Assembly (NCBI GenBank): GCA_013365325.1
Contig: JABVXV010000323.1
Location: 1-64,000, forward strand
DNA length: 64,000 nt
Reading direction: 5' to 3'
Origin: Dipetalonema caudispina
Taxonomy: Eukaryota > Nematoda > Chromadorea > Rhabditida > Onchocercidae
Shown here: one piece after another, positions 41,640 to 55,369 of the stretch
How the letters are laid out: every line of letters begins with the position of its first letter
How positions within the stretch are numbered: the stretch's first letter is position 1
Notes under the pieces: generated by a model
What the model saw: only the letters and a program-made list of their open reading frames with translations
Databases searched by the model: none
What the model was told of the DNA's origin: nothing
Program-made: the position numbers and the translations under genes

Positions 41640-43247
41640 CACTCATAGTTTTTATTGATTAACAGTAAGTTACATCAAATGAAATGTCATAAAACAAAAA
41701 CTGTTCTAAAAGCAATAATAAATTCGTATAGAACAATTATCCATATGCGAATGTCAGTTTCTTAAACAGATAAAATTCAAAATTGATACAGAAAGAGTAA
41801 AAATTGATAGGACTTGATGTAAATTTTAATGTTATTGGTGAACCAAATATTTTAGTAATTGCAATTGAAAATTTCTATGCTTCGAGAAATTAAAAAAAGT
41901 GCTGCTTTCTGATTGCTTTTGAACTTAATCATGTCAAGCACATAACAGTGTTGATATGTCGTGTACCGAATCCGTTATACAATTTATGAACTACCTGTTA
42001 TTTGTTACTTATTGAAAATTTGAAGTTCTGTAGATATGATATTCATATAGCTTCATTATCCTGCATTTTGCAGGCAAATGTTTATCCCGCTGTAGTATAA
42101 AGTGAGTATCTACTACTGATCGTAAAAGGTTCCCACGATGAATTAGAATCCTTTAAAATAATATCCCATTATGAATGTAGGAAAGGTACAAAAGCTAGCA
42201 AAGGATAAGTAAATTTCTAAAATAAACGCTTACTGAGTACATGTATCTGTAAATTCTTAAAATTTTTTGGAAACGTTCCCTTGGAAACTTTTATCAAGTC
42301 TGTATAATAATTTTCAACAGATTCTAAAAAAATATATATGTATATCAAATTTTGATATCCTTTTGATATGGAATTAATTTATGATTTAATTGATGTAGTG
42401 AAGTAATTGCAACAGTTAAAAGTGATCAGTTCTGCATCGCGATTTTACGGCTTTGCTTGGTTGGAACTCTCACCATAACGTCTTTTTCACTTTCTATTTT
42501 GTATCAGATTATCCAACATGAATGATACATTCTTGCTTATCAGGTATTTGTATAATTCAATAACTTTTACCTTATTTCACTCATTAATGCTATTGCTACC
42601 TCTTGGATTCTAAAATGTCCTTCTCTGCCACTATCTCGTAGGAGAAGATCATTTGATACACCTTTAAAGTAAAGTAAGAAAAATAATGAAAATAGTGACA
42701 GCAAAACTTTTAGTACTTCTTACACCAAATATAATGATATTATCCTTAAAAGGCATAAGAAAGTAATTTAGAATTCCACCTGAAGTAAACCACAATTCTT
42801 TGAAGAAAAACTTTGTGACAAGTTGGAAATAAAAGTTTCACAGATGGATTTTACATCGAGAAGTTTACTAACCATTTCGTTCACTGACCAAGCAGTAGTA
42901 ATTTTAGTTACGTCGTACAGGCTTCATGTATTATTAAGATTACCGATCAGAACAATGGAATGTTGTCAAAAGTCCGACAAGCATAATAACTAACTGATAC
43001 AGAGAAAGATATTCAAAGCAGTGATAAATCTCATTAATGGATTTCTGGGAATCTTCTGACTTTTGAAAGGCTTGCCTGCAGCAAATCCTCGGCATTTCTC
43101 TCTGTAAACTCATAAATCCGATAATATTCAATTCTTCAATAATTCGGTACGAATTTATATTATAACAACTAATCTTCAAGATTTTCATGCATTTTGGGCT
43201 CACAGTAATCATTGTATATAAACAAAAAGAAATATTTTCAATTTGGA
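41640..43247. other. Intergenic, 5' flank of the FAM187-like gene
   Basis: AT-rich with no exon-like frame that has splice signals. The 106-codon minus-strand open frame at 42940-43260 overlaps the start of the plus-strand FAM187-like gene. It has no splice sites or domain and is probably chance. Confidence 0.45.
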
Positions 43248-46200
43248 ATGAAGATTGCATATTATTCGGTTGTTTTTACAGTTTTCTCTTACTTTTCAAG
43301 GTAAATTCATCGATCAAATATGCTTAATTAATAGCTAATATAAATATTTTTAGATTTTAATACGATCGTTATCATCATTTCGGTCTTAATTGAATTAATA
43401 CTTTGCCAAAATTAGAACGATCTTATTTTAAAACTTAATATAAGTTGTTAGTCACTTGAGTTACGAAAAGATGAAACCTAAGAGAAATAAATGGGAATAT
43501 TTTCTGTTATGCTTTTGATATAAATAATTGGACAAGATAGGAAATAAACTAATCAATACAATTATCGTACTAATTTTTTTTGAGTAAGCTTTAATTAACG
43601 TAGTTCAAAAGATGTACTAAAACAGTTTTGCCTTCAGAAATTACAATGCGGAAGATGTGATAGTTTTTCATATGCTAATTAAAAGATTATATAATTAATT
43701 TAGTCTAATAGAAATAAGAAAAGAAAGGAATGTATATTTCTAACTAAGAAAATAGGATGCAACGATTGACAAGTGACTCGAGACTTTAGAAAGGGATCAT
43801 TCGAGAGTTCAGGTGAGCAGGAAAGAATAAGAAAAATGAAATTGATCTTTCCTTCCATCTATAAATTTTCCAAATTTTTTTCTACTCATATGGCTTGGTA
43901 AACTTTTATCAGCTTTCAAAACTTCGTAGATTGAAAAGGAAGTTGATGTTATCGACTTGTTAGAAAATTCCCAATTTTATTGCAATAAGGCTTGATAAGC
44001 CAAAAATATTTTACGGAAAATCTGAATTTATTAAGATATCAGATGGTTTTAATTTCCTATAACTATGCAATTCATTGAAAAATAATAGACATATTTGCGT
44101 AATAGTATCATTATTATTTATGATTGCTCTAAATTAATTTATGTAGGTAAAATTATTTAAAGGTTGAGTCAAATTAATGACAACTTTCCGTTGATTAAAT
44201 CGATCTAGTTAAGGGAAAAATTAATGAATTATCGCTTTGTTCGTAATTTTATAGCGCAATTGAAAAGACACAAATAAATGAGGAACAAAAGGACGATTAT
44301 AATCGTAAATTGAATAGCTATTATCGATGTATGGAAGAACGTGAGAAATATATCAGGCATAAGGTGACACCAATTCAAGCAATTGTCGCACGACGAGATG
44401 CTGAATTAGAATTGCAATGTTTCAAATGGTAATTGTTTGGTTTGTAACTGACTATTGTTGTGGACAGCAGCTAATATATACCAAATAATAAATGGAGGTG
44501 AAGAGAATTTCATGAGATCATTACTTTAATTCCATCTTATTCAAATCAACAACATTACGACAATCAAGTTAAGACGTCAGAAACCAGAATATCTTTTCAG
44601 GAAACTTACCTTTTTATCTGTCTGGAATATACGGAATAATATCACTTCTAGGTGCATTGTAATTATTTATTTTTGTTATAGTTTAAGTCCAGAAGAGCAA
44701 ACCGAAGTAGAAGAAGTATGGAAACCAAACGAATCATTCATAGGAAAAAAGATTCGTCAAATCATTGATAAAGTAAAAGAGGTATAAATATCATAGAAAA
44801 TATTCATTTTCTACAAAAAATCTCCTTTTTTCGTGTAAAGAAAAATTTCACCAAAATTCAAAATAGAAATACTAAAAAACTTATTTTTACAGTTCATTTT
44901 ATCAGAAGTAGAACGTGAAAGAAAGCAAAAAACGAATGAATGGGATTATATTTGGGAAAAGGCTAGTTTTGAAGAAGGAATGAAGGGTTGGTGGAGGAAA
45001 ATCGTTGACACTGATCCAACACTTTCAGTAGCCGAAAAAACTCTAAGTCTTATTAAAAAGTGATTTTATCAATTATTCGTATTGGTGAAATTCGATAGGT
45101 TATCACCAACATTGATAATGTTAAGGCATTTGACAAGCCTGCGAAAGACATGCCTTAAATATCATGTTGCCGTTGCTATTGTAATAGTCTAATTAATATA
45201 GCTTATTTTAGAAAGAATTTTCAGTTTTTGTTTCTTGACCTAAAATATTTTGTTTTCTGAAATTTTCGAAGGAAATCCTTGAACAAAGTTTAGAATTAAA
45301 ATTTGGATTTTTTACTGGAATTTGGAAAAAAAATTCAAAAATTTTCATTAAGATTTCATAGAAGATTAATTAAGTTATGCATGTTGATTTTCAAATAAAC
45401 TCAGGTTTATGAAGCGTCAGGCAAGTGAACCCAAACTTGGTGATCACTTTCAACTTGTACTACCAAAAGTAAGTCGAAAAGACATGGGTTGGTATCGCTG
45501 CATAAGACGTATAAACAATACAGTAAACATAGCTAATATGTATTACATTGACGTGGTTACCAATTCAACTCCTGAAATAGTTAGTTTGCCGATAACTAAT
45601 TCATTTATTTATAGAATTGAAATTCTAAAATGGAAGTCGATTCATCTTATACTTCGATTTAATTTATTCCAATTGCAGCATAGACTTTAAAACTCGCAAT
45701 TGGTTTCATCACTTGAATGGTTGATTGCTTCAATCAACTGTGCTGTGATTTGTTTTCAGATAATAAATAGCTCTGTGGAGAGTCAAATGCAAGCTATGCA
45801 ACATGAATTCGCAAATTTCAAATTGCAATCGAATGCATTCGCTACACCATGGAGTGAATGCAGTAATTGCGACACAAGGGAAGGCGAAAAACGTCGCAAA
45901 ATTGCTTGTCATTTATCGGTAGCAAACATTTCGATAATTTCATAAACACTTGAGCATGTGAGAGAGATGAACTGATTGATTAAGTTTTGATCTTTAAATG
46001 AATTGAAACAAAATACTAATTATACCCAATGATGAGATTGAGGAAGTTTAGATTGCTCCTGGCATGCCTTACGATGCAATTTCAAATTCTGTAATATCCT
46101 ATATGCAACTCTTCTCCCAGATTCCTTGTCGTAGTTCATTAGTACCGATCCAAATCCGAAATATATTATGGTCCATTAAGGATATTGTTCACGTTCAAAA

Positions 46201-47802
46201 GTGTTATGTAAGAGAAATTCATCCTTGACCTTCAGATGCATCAAAACAAAATAATCTAATGATAGATTTCGATTTTAAGTTCCTTCTGCATGAGACTGTT
46301 GCAACAAAGAAATGTCGCAGAAAATGACTGCACAAATGCTTTTTTAACTTTCCCCATCTAAGTTTTGTTTTGCCCAAGTATGAGATCTTGCAATAATTAT
46401 AACCCAGGTACCGTGTACACAAGCAAAAATAGAGCAAACACGCCTAGTTTTGGGTCAAAATGAATTTGGCCGAAATACTATTATTGACAAAATTCCACCA
46501 GGTGAATATCAAATGAATGAACGATTACCGCCTCTTCGCAAAGCAGTGAAACGAGAAGCTATACAGGTCTTCTATTATAGCCTAAGAAGCCGATAAATTA
46601 ATTACATTTGATACAAGTCGACTCCAAATTTCGATTCAAATAACTACAAATCTTCAAATTTCTGGATTTGAATACAATGTGAAATCGGAGAAATTAAAAT
46701 CAAATTTTGACAATAGCAACTTTCCAAGGCAGTCTGAATTCAATTTTCAACCTTGCAGATGGAATTCAATAATGCAATAAAATCTATTTGTTTAAGACAA
46801 ATTTTGTATGTACATTTAAATTCAGCCCAAATCATTCTATTGGTTTTTCAGAATTTTCAAGGAAAGTACTGAAAATATTGCAATATTGCAATTTTCTAGA
46901 AACATTTTTCAGGCACTCGAGAATGATCCCTATATTTTATCTTGTCCACAAAAAGAATTCGGTATTTTTTGGGCATTAAATGAAACTTACATTTCATCTA
47001 CTTCATTGTTGGCACAATATCCTGATAAGAGGATTTATATCGATGGTGATAACCAGCTTATCATTAATCACCTCAAATTAGAAGATGACGAAAGTTTCTT
47101 TAGGTAAAACTAAAACTGATAGAAATCGTTGAAAGACTGGAAGTGGCTATTACATTAAACTTAATTCAGAAATTCCTCTAAATAGCATGGAGGCACAATC
47201 GGTTAGTCTAACGAGCACTAATAATAAATTAATTAAGCACTTTTCGCACATCAAACGTTAACAATGTACTACATTTCTAATGTTCTCATCACTACAGCTG
47301 TCATCGCGCATATGATGGCGATGTTTTAAGAACATTTAGCTTCATTGTCAATAAAGGCAAACAGCGTCAAGAAATTGTTGAATATGTTAATTTTGGCATC
47401 AGGTTTGCATATAATTCAATTTGTCGCAGTAAGTTTTTTTCATTTTTAAATTCATCGAAGAAATTCTCCATAATCAAGGTATAAAAATCATGTTTTTTTT
47501 TTTTTGATTATAACATTCTTCCCACTCTATTCTCTTATTGAAGATTATCATAAATGCATTTCTTTAATATGTGAGTACCATAACGGATACTATTATATTC
47601 AAAAACAGTATGTTAGAATCTTCTCGATCCTAAAAATGCACCGTAACTTTTCAGATACGGTGCATTTTTACTCATATTGTTGATGGTGCTATCGATTACT
47701 TTGAATGTAAGTGTCCAGTCGGAAAAATATCGACGTGAGGTTGTAATAAAGCAACATATCAATGCACAAGTAAACAAACCGAATAATGTAAACTCTAAAT
47801 AA
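43248..47802 (+). CDS. FAM187-like Ig-domain surface protein, complete, 520 residues
   Basis: Eleven exons: 43248-43300, 44255-44428, 44682-44781, 44893-45059, 45405-45555, 45760-45918, 46052-46207, 46408-46566, 46913-47103, 47298-47402 and 47655-47802. They sum to 1563 bp in frame. The signal peptide (residues 1-17) is split from the rest by a 950-bp intron. An Ig-like fold follows, with Cys73, Trp89 and the DMGWYRC motif at 191-197. A helical, charged insertion of about 60 residues sits between its strands. A cysteine module with WSECSNC (246-252) resembles one turn of a thrombospondin repeat. A second Ig-like fold has Cys384, Trp393 and Cys438. A membrane helix from about 473 to 489 and a basic tail complete the protein. 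The order Ig, WSxC, Ig, TM matches vertebrate FAM187 proteins. The exact end of exon 5 could be 45552 instead. Confidence 0.75.
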
Positions 47803-48272
47803 CAATGGCAAAATTAGGTGTGATTGGAATTTCAACTTCTAATTAATTCTTATAAAATATGCTGTTACTAAAGCGCCTCAATGGTAAATTCCAGAATTTC
47901 GTCACTCAGAAATGAAGGCCCAACAATTATTACCTTACTATACGCAGTAAGATTTTTATGAGACCATTTAATCAATTAACAAATTAAGTGGTAAGAACCA
48001 GTGATGGGTATGATAAAATTTGCTCATCGATATTTCTTCTTTGCAGCCTTATTTGTTTTTACTTGATTTGCAAGAAATGAGTAGCACGTTTTATAGTTCC
48101 GTCATATTCTACATGTAACTTCCGTAACATTACAGTAGAAACTGGCTTCGTTAAATTGCAAAATAAATCCTTAAATGTTTGCATATTTAATGAAAATGTT
48201 GTTTATCTGTTCAAATTTATACAGCAAACTTGGTAGTATAAATAAATGAGAACTATGTTCACTGTCTTGATG
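47803..48272. other. Gap between convergent stop codons
   Basis: Only 470 bases separate the stops of the FAM187-like gene (+) and the STAR-protein gene (-), so the 3' UTRs are short or overlap. Nothing else is visible. Confidence 0.6.
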
Positions 48273-49982
48273 CTACTCTTTCAATTGATCATCATCGATA
48301 GATTGCTTTTTCATAAGATATTGCTTTACACGTCGTACACCACTTGCAAGCTTCATGGTGCAAAGTGTAATTGTTGCATCGTTTGCGCGTACTAGCAGAT
48401 GAAGCGGTTCTGATAAATGCTCCCAACCTGCATAATTCTTCAGACGAGATTCTAGGCGATGATCCTGGATATCATCTACATTTAACTTCTTAGCATTGTT
48501 AATTAAATTAATGTTGTTGAATCAAACTAAGTTGTTAAGTAGTGAATTATATTCAAATGGTCTTTGTTTAAGTGAGTATTACAGGAATATAATTCAGATA
48601 ACAGGACTAACAAAAAGATAAAGAAACAGACACAATCATCAATTATCCTTCAAGTAAAAGAAACTGAACCAAGTTTCCCCTTCTTTCAACATTCACTATC
48701 ATTCTGCTTCCAACAAAAAAAAAATTTTGACTTCGAAAAATCAGTTCATTTTTAACAATTACACACTAATAGTGATCCTTTTCCACGCATCAGGATCTGA
48801 CAGCTTGTTTCGTTTTCTAAGCATTTCAATGAAGCGTAATGCAAGTTGTTTCCCTTCCGTACGTAATCAACAATTTGCTGTTTTGATAATGCAATCTTTT
48901 CCTGAAGAGTTACATTAGTTTCTTCTTGTATTTGTGATTGCCAATCCTGCAATATATTATAATAATTTGCTAATTTACAGTAAAATTGGAAGCATATAAT
49001 CTAATTTCCACTTCTGTTTAAATTAATTTAATCTGATTTGATGATTGTTAATAAAAGAAGTGAAATTTCTCCTTACATTAAGTTATAACTGATAAAAGAA
49101 AGTTTATGTCGCAGAACTAGACATATCTTTAAATTAAAAGTGAGAAGTTATCCTTGTTTGCCTATGTGGTATTACGGTTAAGAAACAAATTTTTCATATT
49201 TTATTTTATTTAACTTGTGTCTTACGCAAAATTAAAATGAGATCTAATTTAATCGAACTGAAAGTAATAAACTGTACTAACAATTGGCGATAGATCGGTA
49301 AGAAGAGAATGGAAAAATCGGAATACGAAGAAACAATTCAAAACACAAGAAGTTGGCAAGTACGACATGTCTACTATACTTCATTTCATTCAGTTTGATA
49401 GCATTTAGAGACGGACGTTTTCAAACGAATTAATTTGATCATCGAATTGTTCGCTGCACAGTAAATTCCACACTCTGTTTAATTCGGCAGTAAGCAGAAT
49501 ATGTACATGCATCAGTAATCCTGGATATTCCATTCCAATTTTCTTCAATTCTTGCAGTTCCATAATAAGTTGATCCAGATATCTGGAACTCTAATATTTC
49601 AACAATTCAAATTATTTCAAGTGTTCGCTCAATAGTATTATCCAAGCTTATTCAAAACCTTTTCGAGAACTGATAGTGAAAGATAAGAACACTCATTTAT
49701 TTTCGTATTTTTCTCTATAGAATGAGTCATTTTTAAAGACTTGGAAATTTAAAAACTAAAAATTGCGGGGAAAAAAGATTAAAAATGAAAAACTTTTTTC
49801 AATGATATTTATTTATCACAAAATGGTTTTTGCGAAAAAAGAAACTAAGAATACCGTGCTGTATCAATTTGTTGATCGGAAGATTTCAGACGATTCAACG
49901 ATTGATAGCAGCAGCTGTTAGAAAAATAGTCAATTGCCCCAGTATCTTCCCCGGGATTTCCTACTATCCAGGACGAACTCAT
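48273..49982 (-). CDS. STAR-family (QUA1-KH) RNA-binding protein with altered GxxG loop, 231 residues
   Basis: Four minus-strand exons are 49855-49982, 49417-49588, 48767-48946 and 48273-48488 (696 bp, all in frame). The start ATG follows an in-frame TAA with no other Met between. Residues about 45-85 match QUA1: RYLDQLIMELQEL, then YPGLLMHVHILLTAELNRV. The KH domain starts VTLQEKI (residue 112) and has CLENETSCQILMRGKGSL, then WEHLSEPLHLLV in the last exon, as in GLD-1, ASD-2 and SAM68. The family's GPRG loop is replaced by Asn134-Leu-His-Tyr137 with no length change, so canonical RNA binding may be weakened or lost. The donor after 49417 (AAC/GTCCGT) is weak. A dimeric regulator of RNA processing or translation is the family role; here it is inference. 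Confidence 0.85.
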
Positions 49983-50795
49983 CCAACCATATGCCAAACT
50001 GACTACTAATACAATGCAACATTATTCGGACTTACAATTCATTTATAAATTTTTTCCGAAATTTAAAAATGATTTGATTATTACAACGAAAGCTCGAAAT
50101 ACGGTACCTTATCGATATGGATTCACTTGCCAGCGAATATTTTACCAACAACGATACAACGATATATAGAGATGGATCGAGGGATAAGAGAGAGGGAGTT
50201 AGAGGTATGTGATTATTTTGGTTAGAGAATAAGAGTGGCGGTAATAATATGATGATGTGAGAGAAACAAGGGGTTGATAGGATTTTGGATAATAGCACTG
50301 ATGTGTATTTGAGATATGGCACAGTAACAAAACTTAAGAGTGTAAGAGTAGGATGTGTGATGTTGAGATTGAGAGAAGTAGCAGTGATTGAGAAAATATA
50401 TGAGATAGTAGCAATTACTAACAGTAACAGACTGTTAAATAGTAATGATGCCGTGTGTCGTAAAATGGTTAAGCGTGTAAATTGACGTTAAACAACGTGT
50501 TACATGAGTGGAGAATACTAAGGTAATGTAATGTACCTTTTTTATTTTTCAAATAGAATTTATAATTATTATTTGTTATAAGATGGGAATTTTCAACAAG
50601 AAATTTATGAAAATAGAGATATAAATCGCCCATATTCTTGTCTATTTGTTATCGATTCATATCCTGACAGATATATTACAATCTCATACTGTTCCTTCTC
50701 AGTGCTGATTTTAATTATGGTTATAAAAAATTGGACATCGATTTCAGCTGAAGGAAGCCCCGGATCAATTATAGCTGACGAAAAGAATCCGACAT
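49983..50795. other. Divergent intergenic region
   Basis: It separates the start of the STAR gene (-) from the start of the first zinc-module gene (+), and so should hold both promoters. The open frames at 50032-50322 (-), 50285-50485 (+) and 50605-50919 (-) show no domain or splice context. A possible trans-splice or cis acceptor (GATTTCAG) lies about 50 bases before the ATG at 50796. Confidence 0.45.
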
Positions 50796-53700
50796 ATGAC
50801 TGAAAGAAACCAATTATCATCATCTGGGAAAGATGCAGCTCTCGGTGAGGGAAATAAAATTGACGTAAATGCTGTAGGGCGAGAAAGCCTTCCCATAGAA
50901 ATATCGGCAAACAGTTCACTGAAAAGGTTGGTTACGTTTCACAGTCTCTTTGCGGGAATTAATTTCTTCATATTTATAAGCAAAAATTAATAATATTAAA
51001 TCCGTTTCTAATAAAGTCTGATAATTCAGTGATCTAATCCTATTTTGCTGTTTCAGTAGTGCTTGGTAATGTCATTCCAATTAGGTGCTTTAATTAATAA
51101 AGTCTTTCATTTGCAGCTTACCTAATTCTTCCATGCCATCAAATTTTCCGATACAACCACGAAAGTTAAACATGTCGTCGATTGCAATCGCGGAAAAAGA
51201 TGACCCAAGGAAATTTCGAATTTATCGTCCTGTGAATTGTGAACCGTCAGAATCTACGATATATTATCGGTGTTCGAAGTGCGAATCACTCGAAAAGAAA
51301 GCTCCTGGTAATTAGATTCTGCATAAACATGGTCACTATAATAAATTACAATGAACCGAAGATATTAGTAATCTAAGAGTTTTTAAGAAAATCTATAAGT
51401 ACCATTAATTAGAGCCAAGCCTTTGTGCAGAATATTTTTTGCATACCGATTGACTGTCACCATCCACTCATTTTTGTTACCTTATTTGGTCATGGATGTT
51501 GTTTATCTTGTCTCCATGAATTTCGATTAAAGGTGGTGTCAGATCAAAACGTTACAAACCGTATGTTAAGACATTGAACGGCAAGCTGGTTGGAAACGCA
51601 TATCCAGAACATCATCCCGGTTGTCATGCAGTAAATAAAGAAATTCAAGAGCTACAAGAAATGGATCGTGTTTGCCGAGCGAGGATTAGAGCCAATTATC
51701 TGTCACTCAAATCTCCACAAAAACTCGTTAGTCGCTCTGTCATCCATTTGAATCTATCTGTTACTCTACCAATGCAGACTTTCAGCTGGCAATAGGATTA
51801 AAGTTTAATGAAGAGCGAAGTTATTTGGAATATGAAGTTATATTCGAAAAAATCGAAGACTTTTTCTCTACTATCGTTAGGGTTAGCAAGGAAAACACAA
51901 CTCGTATAAGCTAAGTTGTTCTGTTCTTCCCTTTTGCCAGTATTCATTCCTAGTATTTCGTCAGAATTTCATCTTCTTTCTCTTCGTTTTTTCTAATGTT
52001 ATTGTGTCGCAAACTTGGTGTTGCATGGACCAATATTTTTCCTGTGTTGGTACATTCGTTGATACATTCAATCGAAATATGAAATTCAAAAGTAACAGCA
52101 GTATTTTTTTTTTGAATGGAAATGCAATTGAGCAGTTGTTTGTAACTTGATATCCGATATATTTAGGGGGAACGTATTGTTGAAGAGATTTCAAATATCG
52201 ACGTACAGTCGAGTTACAATTTGCGTAGGAGACCAAAACGATTTAGTCTTAAATTCGATTCTGCGAGTCGTGATGTAAATGAAAGTGAACTATCAGATGT
52301 TGACCATTTATTGAGGCAAGTTTTGAAGTAGTGAAATTCAGATCAAGTGCTTTTGTTTTTTTTAAGTTAACAGAATATTAGCTTTTCAAGTGTGAATTTG
52401 AAAGAAAATATAGGTTATTCATACAGTTATTTATTTTAGGTTTATAAATGACGCCTGTATCAACGATATCGCAGAAACAACAGTTCATAGGAGGTAAGTA
52501 AACCAATTACAGTAATTTCACAGTAACTTACATGCATATTTTGATACCTTTCTGTTCTATATGAGAAATTCCGGAACTTCCTGGTTTCCCTTTTATCTAA
52601 CTTTTTTCCGGTTTCAGTATTTATTCTATCGCTACATCATCGTCCAACAATGTTGGTTATTCTTCGCTGATTGTACCGGAACCAGATGGAATGTCAGTAC
52701 GAATTTATGATGAGGTTGAAAAGTTAGATGATCAAGGACTGACAACACATTATCGCTGTTCCAAATGCGATGATTTGTATCAAAAAAGAGATAACGGTAC
52801 GTACAGAAAGGCCTATTTGTATGTATTTAATAATCATTATTGAGGATGCTAGAAATGACTTACTGAGCATTTCTAATTTTGTTTAAGAAACTGTACAAGA
52901 TTTTGTTCCTAAATTTTATCTATCAAAATTTCTCTTCGTTAATATTCGATGAAAAGTCATTGCTTGGGAAAAATGGTTCAGATTGCTTAGATCTTTCGTT
53001 ATTTCATGCTTTTCAGAATCTGTGCGAACTGTACTGAAAGCAGAAAATGATTTGGTGGTTGATTATCCAGCACATCATGCGGAATGTTTGCCAACATCAC
53101 TGGAATCACTAAGAGAGCTGGGCAACGATTTGAAGGATTTCTGTGTCGTAGCGAATCATAGGATTATTCCGCTGAAAGCAGTAGTTGTAGGTGTTTTGTT
53201 GTATTTATACATCTTTATGTTTGCACTATCGAAAACTTATTACATGACAATTAATTTTTAACTATGACAGAAAAGGAAAGGTATTAGAAATTTTCTTTCA
53301 GGTGGAAGGAACAGATTTATCCACATATTTTAATATAAGTTATATTACCTTTATGAGACACTATTTTAAAAATATCAGAAATTTCTGTGTTATGAAGAGT
53401 TTCGAACCATAGATGTTAGTACCAAATTTTATACTGCCTCAGTATGAAGAGCATTTATATGAATTTAATTCGTTCATTACATTAAAAAATTTATTTCAGG
53501 AATCTGAGTGCAGTATTTTTCATGAGCCCAATGAAAGCTTTCTTTCTGGTAGATCGGATGAGCAGAATTGGGATACAGCAGTTATGGATGAGGAGATGTT
53601 AGTGCTACCAAATATTTAACACTCATCTTTTCTTGTCATGCAAAATTTTTCAAAGTAATTGAAATTCTTTTAAAAGTTCTAGTTTATACAGGACTGTTCC

Positions 53701-54018
53701 GTCATTTAAATTATTTCCCTTCTGGTCATGATACAATCGTTGTAACTTAATATTCTTAATATTCTTTTTTTTTTTCTTCATTTCAGTCTTATCAATTCCA
53801 CGTCAGTTCCGAAACTTCAAGAACAACGATGCTTTTGCAGACGTCTTTATGAAGAAAATATGGAACTGTATCAGGAAATGTTAAGGAGTGTGGATGAAAT
53901 GAGATCATTGATCAACGAAATGAAGCGTATTTCTGGTGCAAATGCTGAATTTTATATCGAAGATGGGCAGGTTTTGGAGGAAGGTGATAACAGCACACTC
54001 TATGTTGTAGATGAGTAA
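50796..54018 (+). CDS. Zinc-module protein A: two C-x2-C...H-x3-C modules and a coiled-coil tail, 467 residues
   Basis: Nine exons: 50796-50926, 51117-51307, 51533-51726, 52167-52327, 52440-52493, 52618-52796, 53017-53180, 53500-53597 and 53787-54018 (1404 bp). Module 1 runs from about residue 64 to 165. It begins IAIAEKDDPRKFRIYR, has YYRCSKC (Cys96, Cys99), then GNAYPEHHPGC (His134, Cys138) and a helical QELQEMDRVCRARI end. Module 2 (about 260-345) begins LIVPEPDG and has YRCSKCD (Cys291, Cys294) and YPAHHAEC (His323, Cys327). The last exon is a charged coiled coil with an acidic tail. The Cys/His spacing looks like a FLYWCH- or BED-related zinc fold, but it is not either family as I know them. 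The paralogue 1.35 kb downstream shares the same exon phases. A nuclear DNA- or chromatin-binding role is inference. Confidence 0.78.
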
Positions 54019-55369
54019 CCTATTTTTATTGATAGATTTTACAAATTATTTGTAAGGACAGCACTACCAAGTATTTTACATTGGACACCGATAGTGGAGT
54101 TGCTCATGCATTTAATAAGTTGATGTCGATTCGTTTGCGTAGATTGTTACCACCATCATACCAATTTTCAAACGAGAGCAATTTCTTTGTTCTCATTAAA
54201 CTTATGCCATCTCTAGAAGGAAAAAGTCGAATTTACTGTCATCTATAAGCTAATAAAACTGTTCGAAGAATCGGTAGTATTGTCAAAAAGAAATTGCGTG
54301 ATCTGTTGATGCCTTTCCATACTGTAATAGTCGCACAACATATCACTTTTATATGTCATTGTATTATGTAATATATTCCAGTTATCAGTAATTTGATGAT
54401 AAATGTAGACTCGAAAAGCAATCAACATAGATTATTTTTTCATAGGAATTTTATCTTTTTTTGACATTATTGATATTAAATTTCTTGTAATGCTGTTCCT
54501 TTCCATCTTTTACAGGCATTTTATGATATTTATTCTCTTTGTTAACCGTGTAAACTTATCATATCAAATCATTCCATCATAGCTTCCACAATCTGCAAGC
54601 ATTTGAAGAAGTCGACTTTATTATTATCTATTAATCAGTACAATTTATAACTAACGTTAATTTTATTGAGTTTAGTTGCGTAGAAACTGCAGCAAAGATG
54701 TTTATTTCGATGTATCATATGAACATCTGGCGGGGTTTATGAGAATGTCGAAAGTTTGAGTAGCTTTAGTGAATTTATGCTTTGTCATATTCGACTTGAT
54801 TAATTCATCAAGTGACACAACGAAGCCGGTATCGATAGCAAGCCATGAATATTTTTTTTCATAGGTTTAGCACAACTGATTATCCATTGTATCTGTCAAA
54901 TTTCATTCAAATAAAATTTTTGATGTTTAACGATGGCGAAAGAAGACAATATCAAAATGTTTTATGCATGACTTGCTTATTTGAAAAATTGGGCGAGCTC
55001 TATGTTTTCATAAATGAATCGACATATAATTGATAATTTTTCAGGTCTACTGGAGCAGTACGAAATAGACCGGATCTAGTGTTACGCATACTTGGAAAGA
55101 TATGTCTGTTGTCTCAAAAAAAGGGTTACTTTCATTTTTCTTAAATCAGTTATTGTTTTTTGAAGGAACACGAAATAATGACTTCATTTTGAGCACATTC
55201 TTCCATTGCTGCGAGAAAAATCTGTTCATATTAGCTCTCATTTATTTAAATACCAGGAGAAATATATAGAAAGAAGCATATATGCTCTTCTATATGGCTT
55301 CGTTGCTTTTTTCTTCAGAAGCCATTCAATTTAAAAATTTACTGTGCATTCAGCAGTGTTGGTTCTTCG
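54019..55369. other. Gap between the two zinc-module paralogues
   Basis: It holds the 3' flank of gene A and the upstream region of gene B. The small open frame at 54845-55033 has no splice signals and looks like chance. I looked for a BED-type finger (CxxC...HxxxxH) here that could belong to gene A and saw none. Confidence 0.45.

Noticed and set aside
42940..43260. 106-codon minus-strand open frame
   Set aside because: It overlaps the signal-peptide exon of the plus-strand FAM187-like gene, has no splice context or domain, and its composition is like chance frames.
45061..45063. TGA as the end of the FAM187-like gene after exon 4
   Set aside because: The Ig fold would lack its second cysteine, and a phase-2 donor two bases earlier joins the exon with DMGWYRC in frame.
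50285..50485. Upstream plus-strand frame as a first exon of gene A
   Set aside because: It shows no zinc-ligand or BED pattern and no donor in a phase that fits the 50796 exon.
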